Part shown: in pieces, positions 42,920-53,141 of the stretch | Position numbering within the stretch: the stretch's first letter is position 1 | Layout: every line of letters begins with the position of its first letter | Source: Deinococcus koreensis | GTDB taxonomy: Bacteria; Deinococcota; Deinococci; Deinococcales; Deinococcaceae | Assembly (NCBI RefSeq): GCF_002901445.1 | Contig: NZ_PPPD01000002.1 | Location: forward strand, 186,001-250,000 | DNA: 64,000 nt | Direction: 5' to 3' | Position numbers and translations under genes: made by a program | Notes under the pieces: model-generated | What the model was told of the DNA's origin: nothing | Database searches by the model: none | What the model saw: the letters and a program-made list of their open reading frames with translations, nothing else

Positions 42920-43037
42920 GTCATCTCCCCAGGGCTGCTCCGGACTGGGCAGTCCGGCGACCCGTGCCCACGCCCGCGCGCTGTCCGCAGCCTGGCCTCC
43001 CTATCCTAAAGGAAGTCTTAACGCTGTGCCGCCCGGC

Positions 43038-44564
43038 TCAGGGCAGCGCCACCGCCGGTGCCTGAACCACCGAGCCACTTGTCGGCGTGAAGACAGGGCT
43101 GGTCACCCCACCGGCCCGTACCTGCACGCTGCCCTCCGGAAAGCGCATGAAGCCGTAGCGGCCCTGTCCGTCGGTGGTCGTGGAGGCCAGCACCCCGCCC
43201 TGGAGGTTCAGGAGTTCCACCGTGCGCCCGCCGATCGGGCCGCTGGCGACCGTGATCTGGCCGCTGATGGCGCGCAGTTTGTCCGGATTCGGCCGCTCCC
43301 AGCGGGCCGCGCGCTCGAACGGGCCGCCCGCGCCGCTCAGCCCCGCAGTCAGTTCAGGGATAACCTGCTCCTTCGTGCGCGTCCCGGCGTTCACGTCGGC
43401 GTCGGGGGTGCGGTAGGAGTAGCCGGCCCAGCCGCTCAGTCCGGCCTCGCGCGTGGCCCCGATCTGTGCCACGCTGCCGGGCTGGAAGTTCAGGTAGATC
43501 GCGCTGCCGCTCACCTGCGCCACGTCCGGGTTCACGGTCAGCATCTGCCGGGCGAACGCGTTCCACTGCCGGAACCACAGCGCCTGATCCGCCACGTGCT
43601 CGCGCTTGTAGTTCATCATCACGTTCACGTCCAGGTAACCCTCGCGCACCCAGGTCGCCCAGTCCTGCAGCACCTCCTTCGCGGTGCGGCTGTCCAGGAA
43701 GCCCGCCTCGTCGGCCGGGCCGGCGCCGTAGGTGATGGTCGCGGCGTTCACGCTCACGTCGGGCTTGACGGCCTTCACGGCCAGCGCGGTCTCGCGCACC
43801 AGATTGGTGATCTGCTGGGTGCGCCACGCGCTCCAGACCGGGTCGCCGGGCAGCGGCGTGCCGGCCGTGCCCGTCTCGGCGCGGAAACGCTCCAGCGCGA
43901 CCTCGTTGTAACCCCAGTTGTTCGGCCCGCCCACCGGGTTGAAGTCCGGGTAGCGCACGCGGTCGAACTGCACGCCGTCCACGTCGTAGTTCTTCGCCAC
44001 CGACACGTACATATTGCGGATGTACTCGGCGGCGTCCGGATGACCCGGGTCGAGCAGCCAGTCGGCCCCGGCCTTCAGCGTGCCGTCGTTCTTCACCATC
44101 AGCCAGTTGGCGCGGCCGGTGGTCGTGGGGCCATGCGCGTTGAAGGCGTGCGTGGGGTCGGTCGGCGGCACCACGTTGTTCCAGATGGCGGTCGTGATGA
44201 TCCAGGCGTGAACCTGAATGCCCTGGGCGTGCGCCTTGGTGATCAGGTCGGCCAGCGGGTCGAAGCCGGCGGGCACGGCGGGGTCGTCCGTGCGCGGCAT
44301 GGCGGCCAGGGTGCAGTAGCAGTCGCCCCGGCGCCCCACCTGCGCGAACAGGACGTTCACGTTCATGGCCTTCGCCTCGCCCACCAGCGTATCGATCTCG
44401 GCGGGCGTCTTGAGGCCGGGGCCGAACGCGTCCACCCACAGGCCGCGCAGCTCGAGGGGGGCGGGCGCGGGCACCGGCGTCTGTGGGCCGCAGCCTGCGA
44501 GCAGGAGCGCGGCGAGCAGGGCGAGGCGGCGGGGAAGCAGGCTGGTCGAACCGTCTGTGGACAT
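43038..44564 (-). CDS. Lipoprotein glycoside hydrolase of the GHL10/DUF187 type
   Basis: 508 residues. Lipobox LLLAGC with Cys25. A TIM-barrel of the glycosyl-hydrolase-like 10 family: ELRGLWVDAFGPGLKTPAEI, GIQVHAWIITT, DGVQFDRVRYPDF with probable catalytic acids and NVMMNYKREH. A C-terminal carboxypeptidase-regulatory-like beta sandwich (ISGQITVASGPIGGRTVELL) follows. Relatives cleave peptidoglycan glycans or other polysaccharides at the cell surface. It follows the Opp-type transporter genes on the same strand; with anmK and murQ divergent, a muropeptide-releasing role is inferred. Confidence 0.85.
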   Translation of the reverse strand: MSTDGSTSLLPRRLALLAALLLAGCGPQTPVPAPAPLELRGLWVDAFGPGLKTPAEIDTLVGEAKAMNVNVLFAQVGRRGDCYCTLAAMPRTDDPAVPAGFDPLADLITKAHAQGIQVHAWIITTAIWNNVVPPTDPTHAFNAHGPTTTGRANWLMVKNDGTLKAGADWLLDPGHPDAAEYIRNMYVSVAKNYDVDGVQFDRVRYPDFNPVGGPNNWGYNEVALERFRAETGTAGTPLPGDPVWSAWRTQQITNLVRETALAVKAVKPDVSVNAATITYGAGPADEAGFLDSRTAKEVLQDWATWVREGYLDVNVMMNYKREHVADQALWFRQWNAFARQMLTVNPDVAQVSGSAIYLNFQPGSVAQIGATREAGLSGWAGYSYRTPDADVNAGTRTKEQVIPELTAGLSGAGGPFERAARWERPNPDKLRAISGQITVASGPIGGRTVELLNLQGGVLASTTTDGQGRYGFMRFPEGSVQVRAGGVTSPVFTPTSGSVVQAPAVALP

Positions 44565-44726
44565 GGGACTTCTCCTGTCGGGGCGCGGTGGAGCAGGGCG
44601 GAAAGACGACGGGCGGTGACAGTGACGGGGAAGTGAAGGGCGGGGAGGTGAAGTCTGACTTGAAAGCTGTGGGAGAGCCCCAGCATACCGGCTCTGGCTG
44701 AGCGGCCGGGACTCAGCGGCCCGGGC

Positions 44727-45848
44727 TCAGCGGCTCTGGGTATCGGCGGCGTCGCGCAGGGCGTCGCCCATGAAGTTGAAAGCCAGTACGGAGATCACGA
44801 TCAGCACGCCGGGCAGCAGCAGCCACGGATAGAGGTTCAGGGTCTCGAAGTTCTGCGCGTCCTTGAGCAGCAGGCCCCAACTCGTCATGGGCTCCTTGAT
44901 GCCCAGCCCCAGGAAGCTCAGCGCGCTCTCGCCCAGGATGTAGCCGGGCAGCGCCAGCGTGGCGGTCACGATCAGGATGGAACTCAGGTTGGGCATGATG
45001 TGGCGCAGGATCACCCGCAGGTCGCTGGCGCCCAGGCCGCGCGCCGCCTGCACGTAATCCATGCTGCGCGCCGAGATCACCTGCCCGCGCACCACCCGCG
45101 CCAGCCCCGCCCAGCCGATCAGGGACAGCACCGCGATGATGCCCAGGTACACCAGCGTGGACGGCCAGCGCGCCGGGATGATGGTGGACAGCGCCAGCAG
45201 GATGGGCAGCCGGGGGAACGACAGCAGTACCTCGATCAGCCGCTGCAGGAGGTTGTCCACCCAGCCGCCGAAATACCCGCTGACTCCGCCCAGCACGATG
45301 CCGATGGCAAAGGAGATCAGCACCCCGATCACGCCGACCGTCAGGCTGACCTGCGAGCCCACCAGCATCCGCGAGAGCAGGTCGCGGCCGAACTTGTCGG
45401 TGCCCAGCGGAAAATAAAAGCCGCCTTTCACCCCGAAGAGGTGCCACTGGCTTTTAAAGACGCCCAGCAGGTTGTAGCGCGACTCGGCCGGGTCATCGCC
45501 GCGCACGAGGAAGAGGATGGGCAGGGGCCTCGATTTGTCCTCCGCGAAGGTGGACTTGAAGGTCACGGGATCGCGCGATTTCTTGAAGCCGTAGACGAAG
45601 GGCCGCGTGAGCTTGCCGTCGTGAACCAGATGGACGGCCTGCGGGCGCTGGTACGGAAACTCCTCGTGCTGGGCGGTGATGGAATAGGGCGCGAGGAAAC
45701 CCGCGAAGGCGGCGATCAGGTACAGGGCCACGATCACCCAGAAGCTCAGCACGCCCACCCGGTTGCGCCGGAAGCGCCGCAGGGCCATCGCGAGCGGCGT
45801 CTGCCGGACTTCACCGGACGCGGCGGTGGGGGAGAGGGTGGCGGTCAT
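44727..45848 (-). CDS. Oligopeptide-type ABC permease, OppC-like
   Basis: 373 residues from ATG 45848. Six helices: FRRNRVGVLSFWVIVALYL first. Between helix 1 and the core lies an unusually long periplasmic insert of about 90 residues (FPYQRPQAVHLVHDGKL, then RPLPILFLVRGDDPAESRY) that ordinary OppC proteins lack. DKFGRDLLSRMLVGSQVSL and the EAA loop RGLGASDLRVILRHIMPN are typical. It is separated from the OppB gene by 151 nt holding a nested hairpin. No ATPase gene is nearby. Confidence 0.9.
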   Translation of the reverse strand: MTATLSPTAASGEVRQTPLAMALRRFRRNRVGVLSFWVIVALYLIAAFAGFLAPYSITAQHEEFPYQRPQAVHLVHDGKLTRPFVYGFKKSRDPVTFKSTFAEDKSRPLPILFLVRGDDPAESRYNLLGVFKSQWHLFGVKGGFYFPLGTDKFGRDLLSRMLVGSQVSLTVGVIGVLISFAIGIVLGGVSGYFGGWVDNLLQRLIEVLLSFPRLPILLALSTIIPARWPSTLVYLGIIAVLSLIGWAGLARVVRGQVISARSMDYVQAARGLGASDLRVILRHIMPNLSSILIVTATLALPGYILGESALSFLGLGIKEPMTSWGLLLKDAQNFETLNLYPWLLLPGVLIVISVLAFNFMGDALRDAADTQSR

Positions 45849-45871
45849 GGCCGGGCGCTCCACTGCTTGCG

Positions 45872-45988
45872 CCGCCGTGCCTTCCATTGAGCTGGTGCCG
45901 CCGAAAGGCACAGCGGCACCAGATCCATGCCGGGCACGGCGGTGATTCCCACTCGCTCCGCTCGGGCGTGAGGATTCATCCTGAATCC
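45872..45988. repeat. Nested inverted repeats between the two permease genes
   Basis: Outer stem CCGCCGTGCC (45872-45881) with GGCACGGCGG (45933-45942), inner stem CTGGTGCCGC (45892-45901) with GCGGCACCAG (45913-45922), all perfect. A second hairpin AGGATTC-ATCCT-GAATCCT follows at 45971-45989. The 16-mer CACTCGCTCCGCTCGG at 45950-45965 also occurs at 18859-18874. Confidence 0.75.
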
Positions 45989-45999
45989 TGCCGCCGGAA

Positions 46000-46971
46000 T
46001 CATTCGAACCTCACGCGCGGGTCGGCCCACGCCAGCGCGAGGTCGGCCAGCAGGTTGCCCACCAGCAGCAGCAGCGCCGAGAACAGCAGCAGCGTCATCG
46101 CCACGTACTGATCCTTGTTCAGCAGGCTGTCGTACAGAAAGGGGCCGATGGTCGGCAGGTTGAGCACGATGGAGGCGATGATGGTGCCCGAGATCAGGCT
46201 GGGCAGGCTCAGCCCCGCCAGGCTGATGAGCGGGTTCACGGCGTTGCGCACGGCGTGCCGCCACAGCACCCGGCGTTCGCTCAGGCCCTTGGAACGCGCC
46301 GTACGGATGTAATCCTGGTTGATCACGTCCAGCGTGGAGGCGCGCATCTGGCGCATCAAGCCCGCCACGCCCTCCAGCCCGATGGCGATCATGGGAATCC
46401 ACAGGTGGTTGAGCAGGTCGAGCACCTTCGCCCCGCTCCAGGGCGCGCCGATGAAGTCCGGGCTGAACAGGCCGCCTACGTTGCTGCCGCCCGTGTTCAG
46501 CACCAGCGCGATCAGGAGCAGCGCCACCAGGAAGTCCGGCGTGGCGAGGCTCACGTAGCCCAGGAAGTTCGCCACGGTGGCCGCCGGGCCGTAGCGGTTG
46601 ATGGCCGTGTAGATGCCCAGCGGAATGGCGATGACCCAGCTCACGATGAGGGTGAGCAGGGCCAGGAACACCGTCCAGCCCAGGCGTTCCCAGATCAGGC
46701 TGGAGACCGGGCGCCCGTTGGCGAAGGAAAAGCCGAAGTCACCGTGCAGCACGATGCCCTTGACCCAGGTCAGGTACTGCACCCAGGCGGGCTGATCGAG
46801 GCCCAGCTGCCTCGTGATGGCCGTGACCGTCTCCTTGGTCACGCGCGGGTCTTCGAGGTACTGGTCGAGAAAGGAGCCGGGCTGCAGGTTGATGACCAGA
46901 AAGCACACGGCGCTGATCAGCAGCAGCGTGGGAATCATGCCCAGGATGCGGCGCAGGGCGTAGGTCAGCAT
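46000..46971 (-). CDS. Oligopeptide-type ABC permease, OppB-like
   Basis: 323 residues: MLTYALRRILGMIPTLLLIS first helix, then the large periplasmic loop with NLQPGSFLDQYLEDPRV, and four to five further helices. EAA loop RTARSKGLSERRVLWRHAVRN. It forms a heterodimer with the next permease to import peptides. The gene sits 152 nt after the binding-protein gene, in a gap of degenerate heptamer repeats. Confidence 0.92.
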   Translation of the reverse strand: MLTYALRRILGMIPTLLLISAVCFLVINLQPGSFLDQYLEDPRVTKETVTAITRQLGLDQPAWVQYLTWVKGIVLHGDFGFSFANGRPVSSLIWERLGWTVFLALLTLIVSWVIAIPLGIYTAINRYGPAATVANFLGYVSLATPDFLVALLLIALVLNTGGSNVGGLFSPDFIGAPWSGAKVLDLLNHLWIPMIAIGLEGVAGLMRQMRASTLDVINQDYIRTARSKGLSERRVLWRHAVRNAVNPLISLAGLSLPSLISGTIIASIVLNLPTIGPFLYDSLLNKDQYVAMTLLLFSALLLLVGNLLADLALAWADPRVRFE

Positions 46972-47123
46972 GGGGAGGGATGAGTCATGAGGGAGGAGGG
47001 ATGAGGCCGCAGTTGAAAGGTCATGCTGGTCGCCTTGGGAATGAGGGAAGAGGGAATGGGCAATGAGTGACGAGGGGAGGCGCGGGGGCCATCCTCATCA
47101 CTCATCACTCGCCCCTCGCTACT
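46972..47123. repeat. Low-complexity heptamer region between transporter genes
   Basis: Repeated GATGAGG/AATGAGG-like words on the plus strand (46980-47010, 47040-47075), with ATCCTCATCACTCATCACTC in inverted sense near 47092-47111, and a CGAGGGG/CCCCTCG stem. Short intergenic simple repeat; function unknown. Confidence 0.5.
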
Positions 47124-48878
47124 TCACTTCTGGAAGATGAGCGGGACGGGGTTGTAACCCGGAATCACGCCCAGGTTGTACACGTAGTTGCCGAACTTGT
47201 TGCTGATCACGCCGATGTTCTCCGGCTTGGCGATGGGCGTGACCGGCAGGTTCTGGGCGAACAGCAGCTGCCAGCGGGTGTACAGGGCCTTGCGGGCCGA
47301 GGCGCTGGGCGTGATGGCCGCCGTGTCGAAGATGGTGTAGATCTCCTTTTCCCACGGCTGCATCTTGGCGGTGTTGGCGCTCTCGCCGTCCTTGGTGGGC
47401 TGAGGAGCGCGGTGCCAGTAGTACAGCGCGCCGCCGGGCTGCCAGATCGGGCGGCGCAGCTCGGGATCGGGCTGGTCGCCGAAGGCGTGCAGGATCATCT
47501 CCCAGTCGCCGCTCTGGCCGGTCGAGAGCAACTTGGAGCTCAGGATGCCCTTCAGGTTCACCTTCACGCCGATCTTGCCGAAGTCGCTCTGCAGGATGGT
47601 GGCGATGGGCGGGTAGACGGCCGAGTCGGTGCCGTAGGTCAGGTCGAACTCCAGGGGCTTGCCGCCCGGCAGCAGGCGCGTGCCGGCGGCGTTCTTCCTG
47701 TTCAGCCCCAGGGCGTCCAGGGCGGCGCCGGCAGCGGCCAGATCGAAGGAGCCGAGCTGGCGGGTGGTGTTCGTGTAAAAGGCCTTGTTGGCCGGCGCGA
47801 CGCCGTGGCCGGGCAGGCTGGCCAGCCCGTTGTACACGGTGTCGATGATCCGCTCGCGGTTCACGGCCGACTGCATGGCGCGGCGGAAGCGCACGTCGCT
47901 GAACACTTTGGCCAGCGCCGGGTCTTTGGCGTCGAAGTTGTAGGCGACGAAGGGCGGCGAACCGAACAGCGCCGTGAAGCGGTTGACCTTGAAGGCCCCG
48001 CCCGCGACCTCCTTCTGCTTCAGATCCGGGAACTGCGCGCCCGAGATGTTGAGCTGGTCGATGTTGCCGGCCAGAAACTGCGCCACCTGCGCCTGCGGAT
48101 CACGGATGATCAGGAAGTCGAGCTGGTTCAGGTAGGGCAGCTTGGTGCCGGCCGCGTCGACCTTCCAGTAGTTCGGGTTCCTCACCAGCGTGACCTTCTG
48201 CCCGGCCGTGTAGCTCTGCAGCTTGAAGGGGCCGGTGCCGACGACTTCAGTGGGCGCCACGTTGGTGGGCCACGCGCCGTTGATGTCGGCGGGCTTGGCG
48301 CCGCCGTCGATGCTCAGCTTGGCCAGCTTGTGCTGCGGCATGATGAAGTAGCGCTGCTGCAGCAAGAAGGCGGGCGCCGGGCGCGGCAGGGTGAAGCGCA
48401 CGGTGTAGTCGTCGACCTTGCTGAACTCGACCGGCTGGCCGCCCAGCTTGAAGTTCCCGGCGTCGCCGGCGCGGGCCTCGGGGTTCGAGATCAGGTTCTT
48501 GTAGGTGAAGATCACGTCGTCGGCGTTGAAGGTCTCGCCGTCGCTCCACTTCACGCCCTGGCGGAGCTTGAAGGTGTAGACCTTGCCGTCCGGGCTGATC
48601 GTCCAGCTCTCGGCCAGCGCGGGCTCGATCTTGTAGTTGGCGAAGTTGAATTCGACCAGGCCGTCGAACATCTGCTGCGAGAGCAGGCCCAGGTTGTTGT
48701 CGATCACGCCGTAGTAGAACAGGCTCTGCGGGCTGTCGCCCAGGGCCAGGGTGTAGGTGCCGCCGGCCTTGCCGTTCACGACTCCCAGCGGGCCGTAGCC
48801 GGTGACCTTCTTCGGAGCCGCGAGCGCGCCCCCCAGGAGCGTGAGGGAAACGAGAGCCAGCGTGGTGCGCTTGAGCAT
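47124..48878 (-). CDS. Oligopeptide-type ABC substrate-binding protein (family 5)
   Basis: 584 residues from ATG 48878. Signal peptide [22 protein letters not shown]. Family-5 solute-binding marks: [52 protein letters not shown], and [16 protein letters not shown]. It binds peptides or similar large solutes outside. First gene of the transporter operon (SBP, OppB, OppC, glycosidase), divergent from the GntR gene, so probably under its control; muropeptides are the likely ligands. Confidence 0.93.
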   Translation of the reverse strand: MLKRTTLALVSLTLLGGALAAPKKVTGYGPLGVVNGKAGGTYTLALGDSPQSLFYYGVIDNNLGLLSQQMFDGLVEFNFANYKIEPALAESWTISPDGKVYTFKLRQGVKWSDGETFNADDVIFTYKNLISNPEARAGDAGNFKLGGQPVEFSKVDDYTVRFTLPRPAPAFLLQQRYFIMPQHKLAKLSIDGGAKPADINGAWPTNVAPTEVVGTGPFKLQSYTAGQKVTLVRNPNYWKVDAAGTKLPYLNQLDFLIIRDPQAQVAQFLAGNIDQLNISGAQFPDLKQKEVAGGAFKVNRFTALFGSPPFVAYNFDAKDPALAKVFSDVRFRRAMQSAVNRERIIDTVYNGLASLPGHGVAPANKAFYTNTTRQLGSFDLAAAGAALDALGLNRKNAAGTRLLPGGKPLEFDLTYGTDSAVYPPIATILQSDFGKIGVKVNLKGILSSKLLSTGQSGDWEMILHAFGDQPDPELRRPIWQPGGALYYWHRAPQPTKDGESANTAKMQPWEKEIYTIFDTAAITPSASARKALYTRWQLLFAQNLPVTPIAKPENIGVISNKFGNYVYNLGVIPGYNPVPLIFQK

Positions 48879-48923
48879 GGGTGACCTCCAGGGCCAGACA
48901 GAGAGGGAAGCAAGGAGAGCAGA

Positions 48924-49003
48924 TTGTAACGTACCCTTCCAGAGTAATACCACTTGAGAGCCACTGGCAAGTCTTTCCCCCACAGGACTGGAAGTGGTAT
49001 GGT
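48924..49003. promoter_or_regulatory. Divergent promoter/operator of the GntR-controlled locus
   Basis: Perfect 9-bp inverted arms ATACCACTT (48947-48955) and AAGTGGTAT (48992-49000) 36 nt apart. The right arm overlaps a -10 box TATGGT (48998-49003) seven nucleotides before the GntR ATG (leaderless). The left arm lies just upstream of a minus-strand -10 TACAAT (48924-48929) for the transporter operon. GTGGTAT words resemble GntR/HutC-type operators. Confidence 0.6.
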
Positions 49004-49010
49004 CGGGGCA

Positions 49011-49783
49011 ATGTCCTCCACGCCTGCCTGGGCCATCCCCATCGACTCGGGGAGCGCCACGCCCGTCTATGTTCAGGTCGCCCAGGAGCTGCAGCGCCGC
49101 ATCGAGAACGGCGAGCTGCGCCGGGGCAGCGCCCTGCCGGCCGAGCGCGATCTGGCCACGCACCTGCACATCTCGCGGGTCACGGTGCGCCAGGCGCTGG
49201 CGCTGCTGGAAAAACAGGGCCTGCTGCAGCGCAAGCACGGCAGCGGCACCTTCGTCACGCCGCCCGCGCTGCCCGGCGAGATGCCCAGCCGCCCGCTGGG
49301 CCTGCTGTCGTCTTTCTCCGACGACGTGCGCTCGCGCGGTCAGACGCCCGGCGCCCGCGTGCTCTCCTTCGAGCGCGGGCGCCCCAGCGCGCACGAGGCC
49401 CTGAGCCTGGCCCTCTCGCCCGCCGAGACCGTCTACCGGGTGCGGCGCCTGCGAACCGCCGACGGCGAGCCGCTGGCCATCGAGGAGAGCACCCTGCCCG
49501 CCGCCCTGGTCGGGCCGCTGGAGATCGGGGACGTGACCGACTCCAGCCTGTACGCCCTGCTGCGCTCGCGCCGGGTGGAGCCCCAGCGCGCCATCCGCCA
49601 CCTGCGGGCCGTGAACGCCGACCTGGGGCTGGCCGGGCTGCTGGGCGTGGCGGTGGGGGCCGCCCTGCTGACCACCGAGCGGGTGTCGTGGACGGCCGGG
49701 GCGCAGCCCATCGAGTACGCCCGCGCGCACTACCGGGGCGACCGCTTCGACTTCGTGATGGAGCTGCAGGGAGACCAGGACGC

Positions 49784-49787
<4 letters not shown>
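49011..49787 (+). CDS. GntR-family (HutC subfamily) transcriptional regulator
   Basis: 258 residues from ATG 49011, chosen because of the adjacent -10 box. N-terminal winged helix: [40 protein letters not shown] and GSGTFVTPP. The C-terminal UTRA ligand domain includes [20 protein letters not shown] and [20 protein letters not shown]. HutC-type GntR proteins of this sort often sense amino-sugar phosphates. It overlaps anmK by four bases and is divergent from the transporter; so it probably controls both and senses a muramic acid derivative (inference). Confidence 0.92.
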
Positions 49788-50979
<1,192 letters not shown>

Positions 50980-50983
<4 letters not shown>

Positions 50984-51891
50984 AAGCCGATCCCCGCCGC
51001 ACCGAGGCGGTTCACCCGGATCACGCCGATCTGGACAGCCTGAGCGTGCCCGACCTGGTGGCGGTGCTGGCCGGCGATCAGCTGGAGGCCGTCCGGGCGG
51101 TGCAGCAGGCCGCTCCGGCGCTCTCGCTGGCGGTCGAGCGCGCCCTGCCCGGCCTGCAGCGCGGCGGCCGGCTGGTCTACGCGGGCGCCGGCACCAGCGG
51201 GCGCCTGGGCGTGCTGGACGCCACCGAGCTGACCCCCACCTTCTCCTGGCCCCCCGAGCGGGCGGTGCCCCTCATCGCCGGCGGCGAGCGCGCCATCCGC
51301 CAGGCCATCGAGGGCGCCGAGGACGACGCGCCGGCCGGGGAGGCCGATGTGCTGAGCGCCGGGGTGGGCGGAAACGACGTGCTGCTGGCGGTCGCGGCCA
51401 GCGGCACCACCCCGTATGTGCTGGGCGCCGTGCGCTGTGCGCGGGCGCAGGGCGCCCTGACGGTCGGCCTGTCCAACAACCCGGACACGCCGCTGCTCAC
51501 GCTGGCCGACATCGGCGTGCTGCTGGACACCGGCCCGGAGGTCATCTCCGGCAGCACCCGGCTGAAGGCCGGCACCGCCCAGAAGATCGCCCTGAACACC
51601 CTGTCCAGCGCGCTGATGGTGCGGCTGGGCAAGGTCTACGGCAACCTGATGGTGGACATGCGGGCCAGCAACGAGAAACTCCAGGGCCGCGCCCTGCGGC
51701 TGGTGCAGCACGCCACCGGCGCCGACGACCAGGCGGCCGGGACGGCGCTCTCGGCGGCCGGCGGGCACGTCAAGACTGCCATCGTCATGCTGCTGCTGCA
51801 CGTGGATGCCGGGCAGGCCAGCCGGTGCCTGGAGGCCGAGGGGGGACACGCCCGCGCCGCCCTGATCCGGGCGGGACAGGAGGAGCGGTGA
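50980..51891 (+). CDS. murQ: N-acetylmuramic acid 6-phosphate etherase
   Basis: 303 residues from a GTG that overlaps the anmK stop. SIS domain: [20 protein letters not shown] with the catalytic Glu, [20 protein letters not shown], then [20 protein letters not shown] and [17 protein letters not shown]. It splits MurNAc 6-phosphate into GlcNAc 6-phosphate and D-lactate. It follows AnmK as the next step and is followed by an overlapping serine hydrolase gene. Confidence 0.95.
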
Positions 51892-52904
51892 GGGAAGGGG
51901 CGCTGATCCCGCGCCGCACCCACGCCCTCCTGGAGGGCGCGGTCGCCTCCGGGGGGCTGCCCGGCGCCGCGCTGGGCGTCGTGGACGCCGCGGGCCAGCG
52001 GCAGACCCTGACCCTGGGCCTCGCGCAGCGCGAGCCCGACGTGGTGCCCCTGGAAGGCGGCCACTGGTGGGATCTGGCGAGCCTGACCAAGCCGCTGTTC
52101 ACGGCGCGCTCGATCCTGCGCGCCGCCGAGGCGGGGCAGCTCGACCTGGACGATCCTCTGGAGACGCACCTGCCCGAGCTGGCCTGGATGCAGGATTCCG
52201 CCCTGAGGGCGCGCACCCTGCGCCAGCTGCTGACCCACACGGCGGGCCTGCCCGCCTGGGCCCCGCTCTACACCTGGGGCGACGCCGCCACCATCCGCTC
52301 GAGGCTGCTGCAGGAAGCGTGGGACCTGCAGCCGCCCGGCGAGGTCACGTATTCGGATCTCGGGTATCTGCTGCTGGGCCGCGTGCTGGAGCGGGTGCAT
52401 GGCCGGGCGCTGCGGGAGTTCGCGCTGGAGGACGGCCTGAGCTTCACCCCGCCCCCGGAGGCCAGCGTGGCGACCGAACGCTGTCTCTGGCGGGAGCGGA
52501 CGCTGCGCGGCGAGACCCACGACGAGAACGCGGCGGCGCTGGGCGGCGTGGCCGGGCACGCGGGCCTCTTCGGCACCCTGGACGGCGTGATGAATCAGGC
52601 GGAACGGATCCTGCGCGGCGGCTGGCTGTCGGCCGCCGCACAGGAGGCGGCCGTGCGCCCCGCCGCCCCGGGACGCACCCTGGCCTTCGTGCAGGCCCAG
52701 CCCGGCTGGAGCGGGGGCAGCCTGTGCAGTCCGGAAACGCTGGGGCACACCGGCTTCACCGGCACGGGCCTGTGGGTCGATCCCCGCCGTGGGCTGGCCT
52801 GGGTGCTGCTCACCAACCGGGTGCATCCGAGCCGGCACGGCACTTTCGATATCCAGGGCCTGCGGCGGGCGGTGGGCAACACCCTGCTGGCCGCCCAAGG
52901 ATGA
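51888..52904 (+). CDS. Serine hydrolase of the beta-lactamase/class C PBP type
   Basis: 338 residues from a GTG that overlaps the murQ stop (GTGA). All three motifs of the class C family are visible: SLTK (Ser65-Lys68), YSD in EVTYSDLGYLL, and HTG in GHTGFTGTGLW. No signal peptide is seen, so a cytosolic enzyme. Such proteins cleave D-amino acid esters, amides or muropeptide side chains. Coupling to anmK and murQ suggests a role in processing recycled wall pieces, e.g. removing peptide or ester. Confidence 0.87.
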   Translation: MREGALIPRRTHALLEGAVASGGLPGAALGVVDAAGQRQTLTLGLAQREPDVVPLEGGHWWDLASLTKPLFTARSILRAAEAGQLDLDDPLETHLPELAWMQDSALRARTLRQLLTHTAGLPAWAPLYTWGDAATIRSRLLQEAWDLQPPGEVTYSDLGYLLLGRVLERVHGRALREFALEDGLSFTPPPEASVATERCLWRERTLRGETHDENAAALGGVAGHAGLFGTLDGVMNQAERILRGGWLSAAAQEAAVRPAAPGRTLAFVQAQPGWSGGSLCSPETLGHTGFTGTGLWVDPRRGLAWVLLTNRVHPSRHGTFDIQGLRRAVGNTLLAAQG

Positions 52905-53141
52905 CGCCCAGCGACAGGCAGCCGCTCCAGGCACCCGGACGCAGCGCGACCCCTAGACACCGTTGACCCCCACATTGAAAGGGCGACTGCTTTGTGAAGG
53001 CTGGCCCAAGGCTTCCTGTCCCTGTGGTCAGCTTTCTTGACCCAGGGTTCAGCCGCCGGGGCGTGAAGAAGAGCACAATGCCCCTATCGCTTCAGTTCAA
53101 GAGCTGATGTGCAGAGTTGAACTGGACTTTGGGGGACAACC

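Noticed and set aside
48879..49730. Very long minus-strand extension of the binding-protein gene over GntR
   Set aside because: Signal peptide begins at ATG 48878; upstream translation is antisense shadow of the GntR gene.
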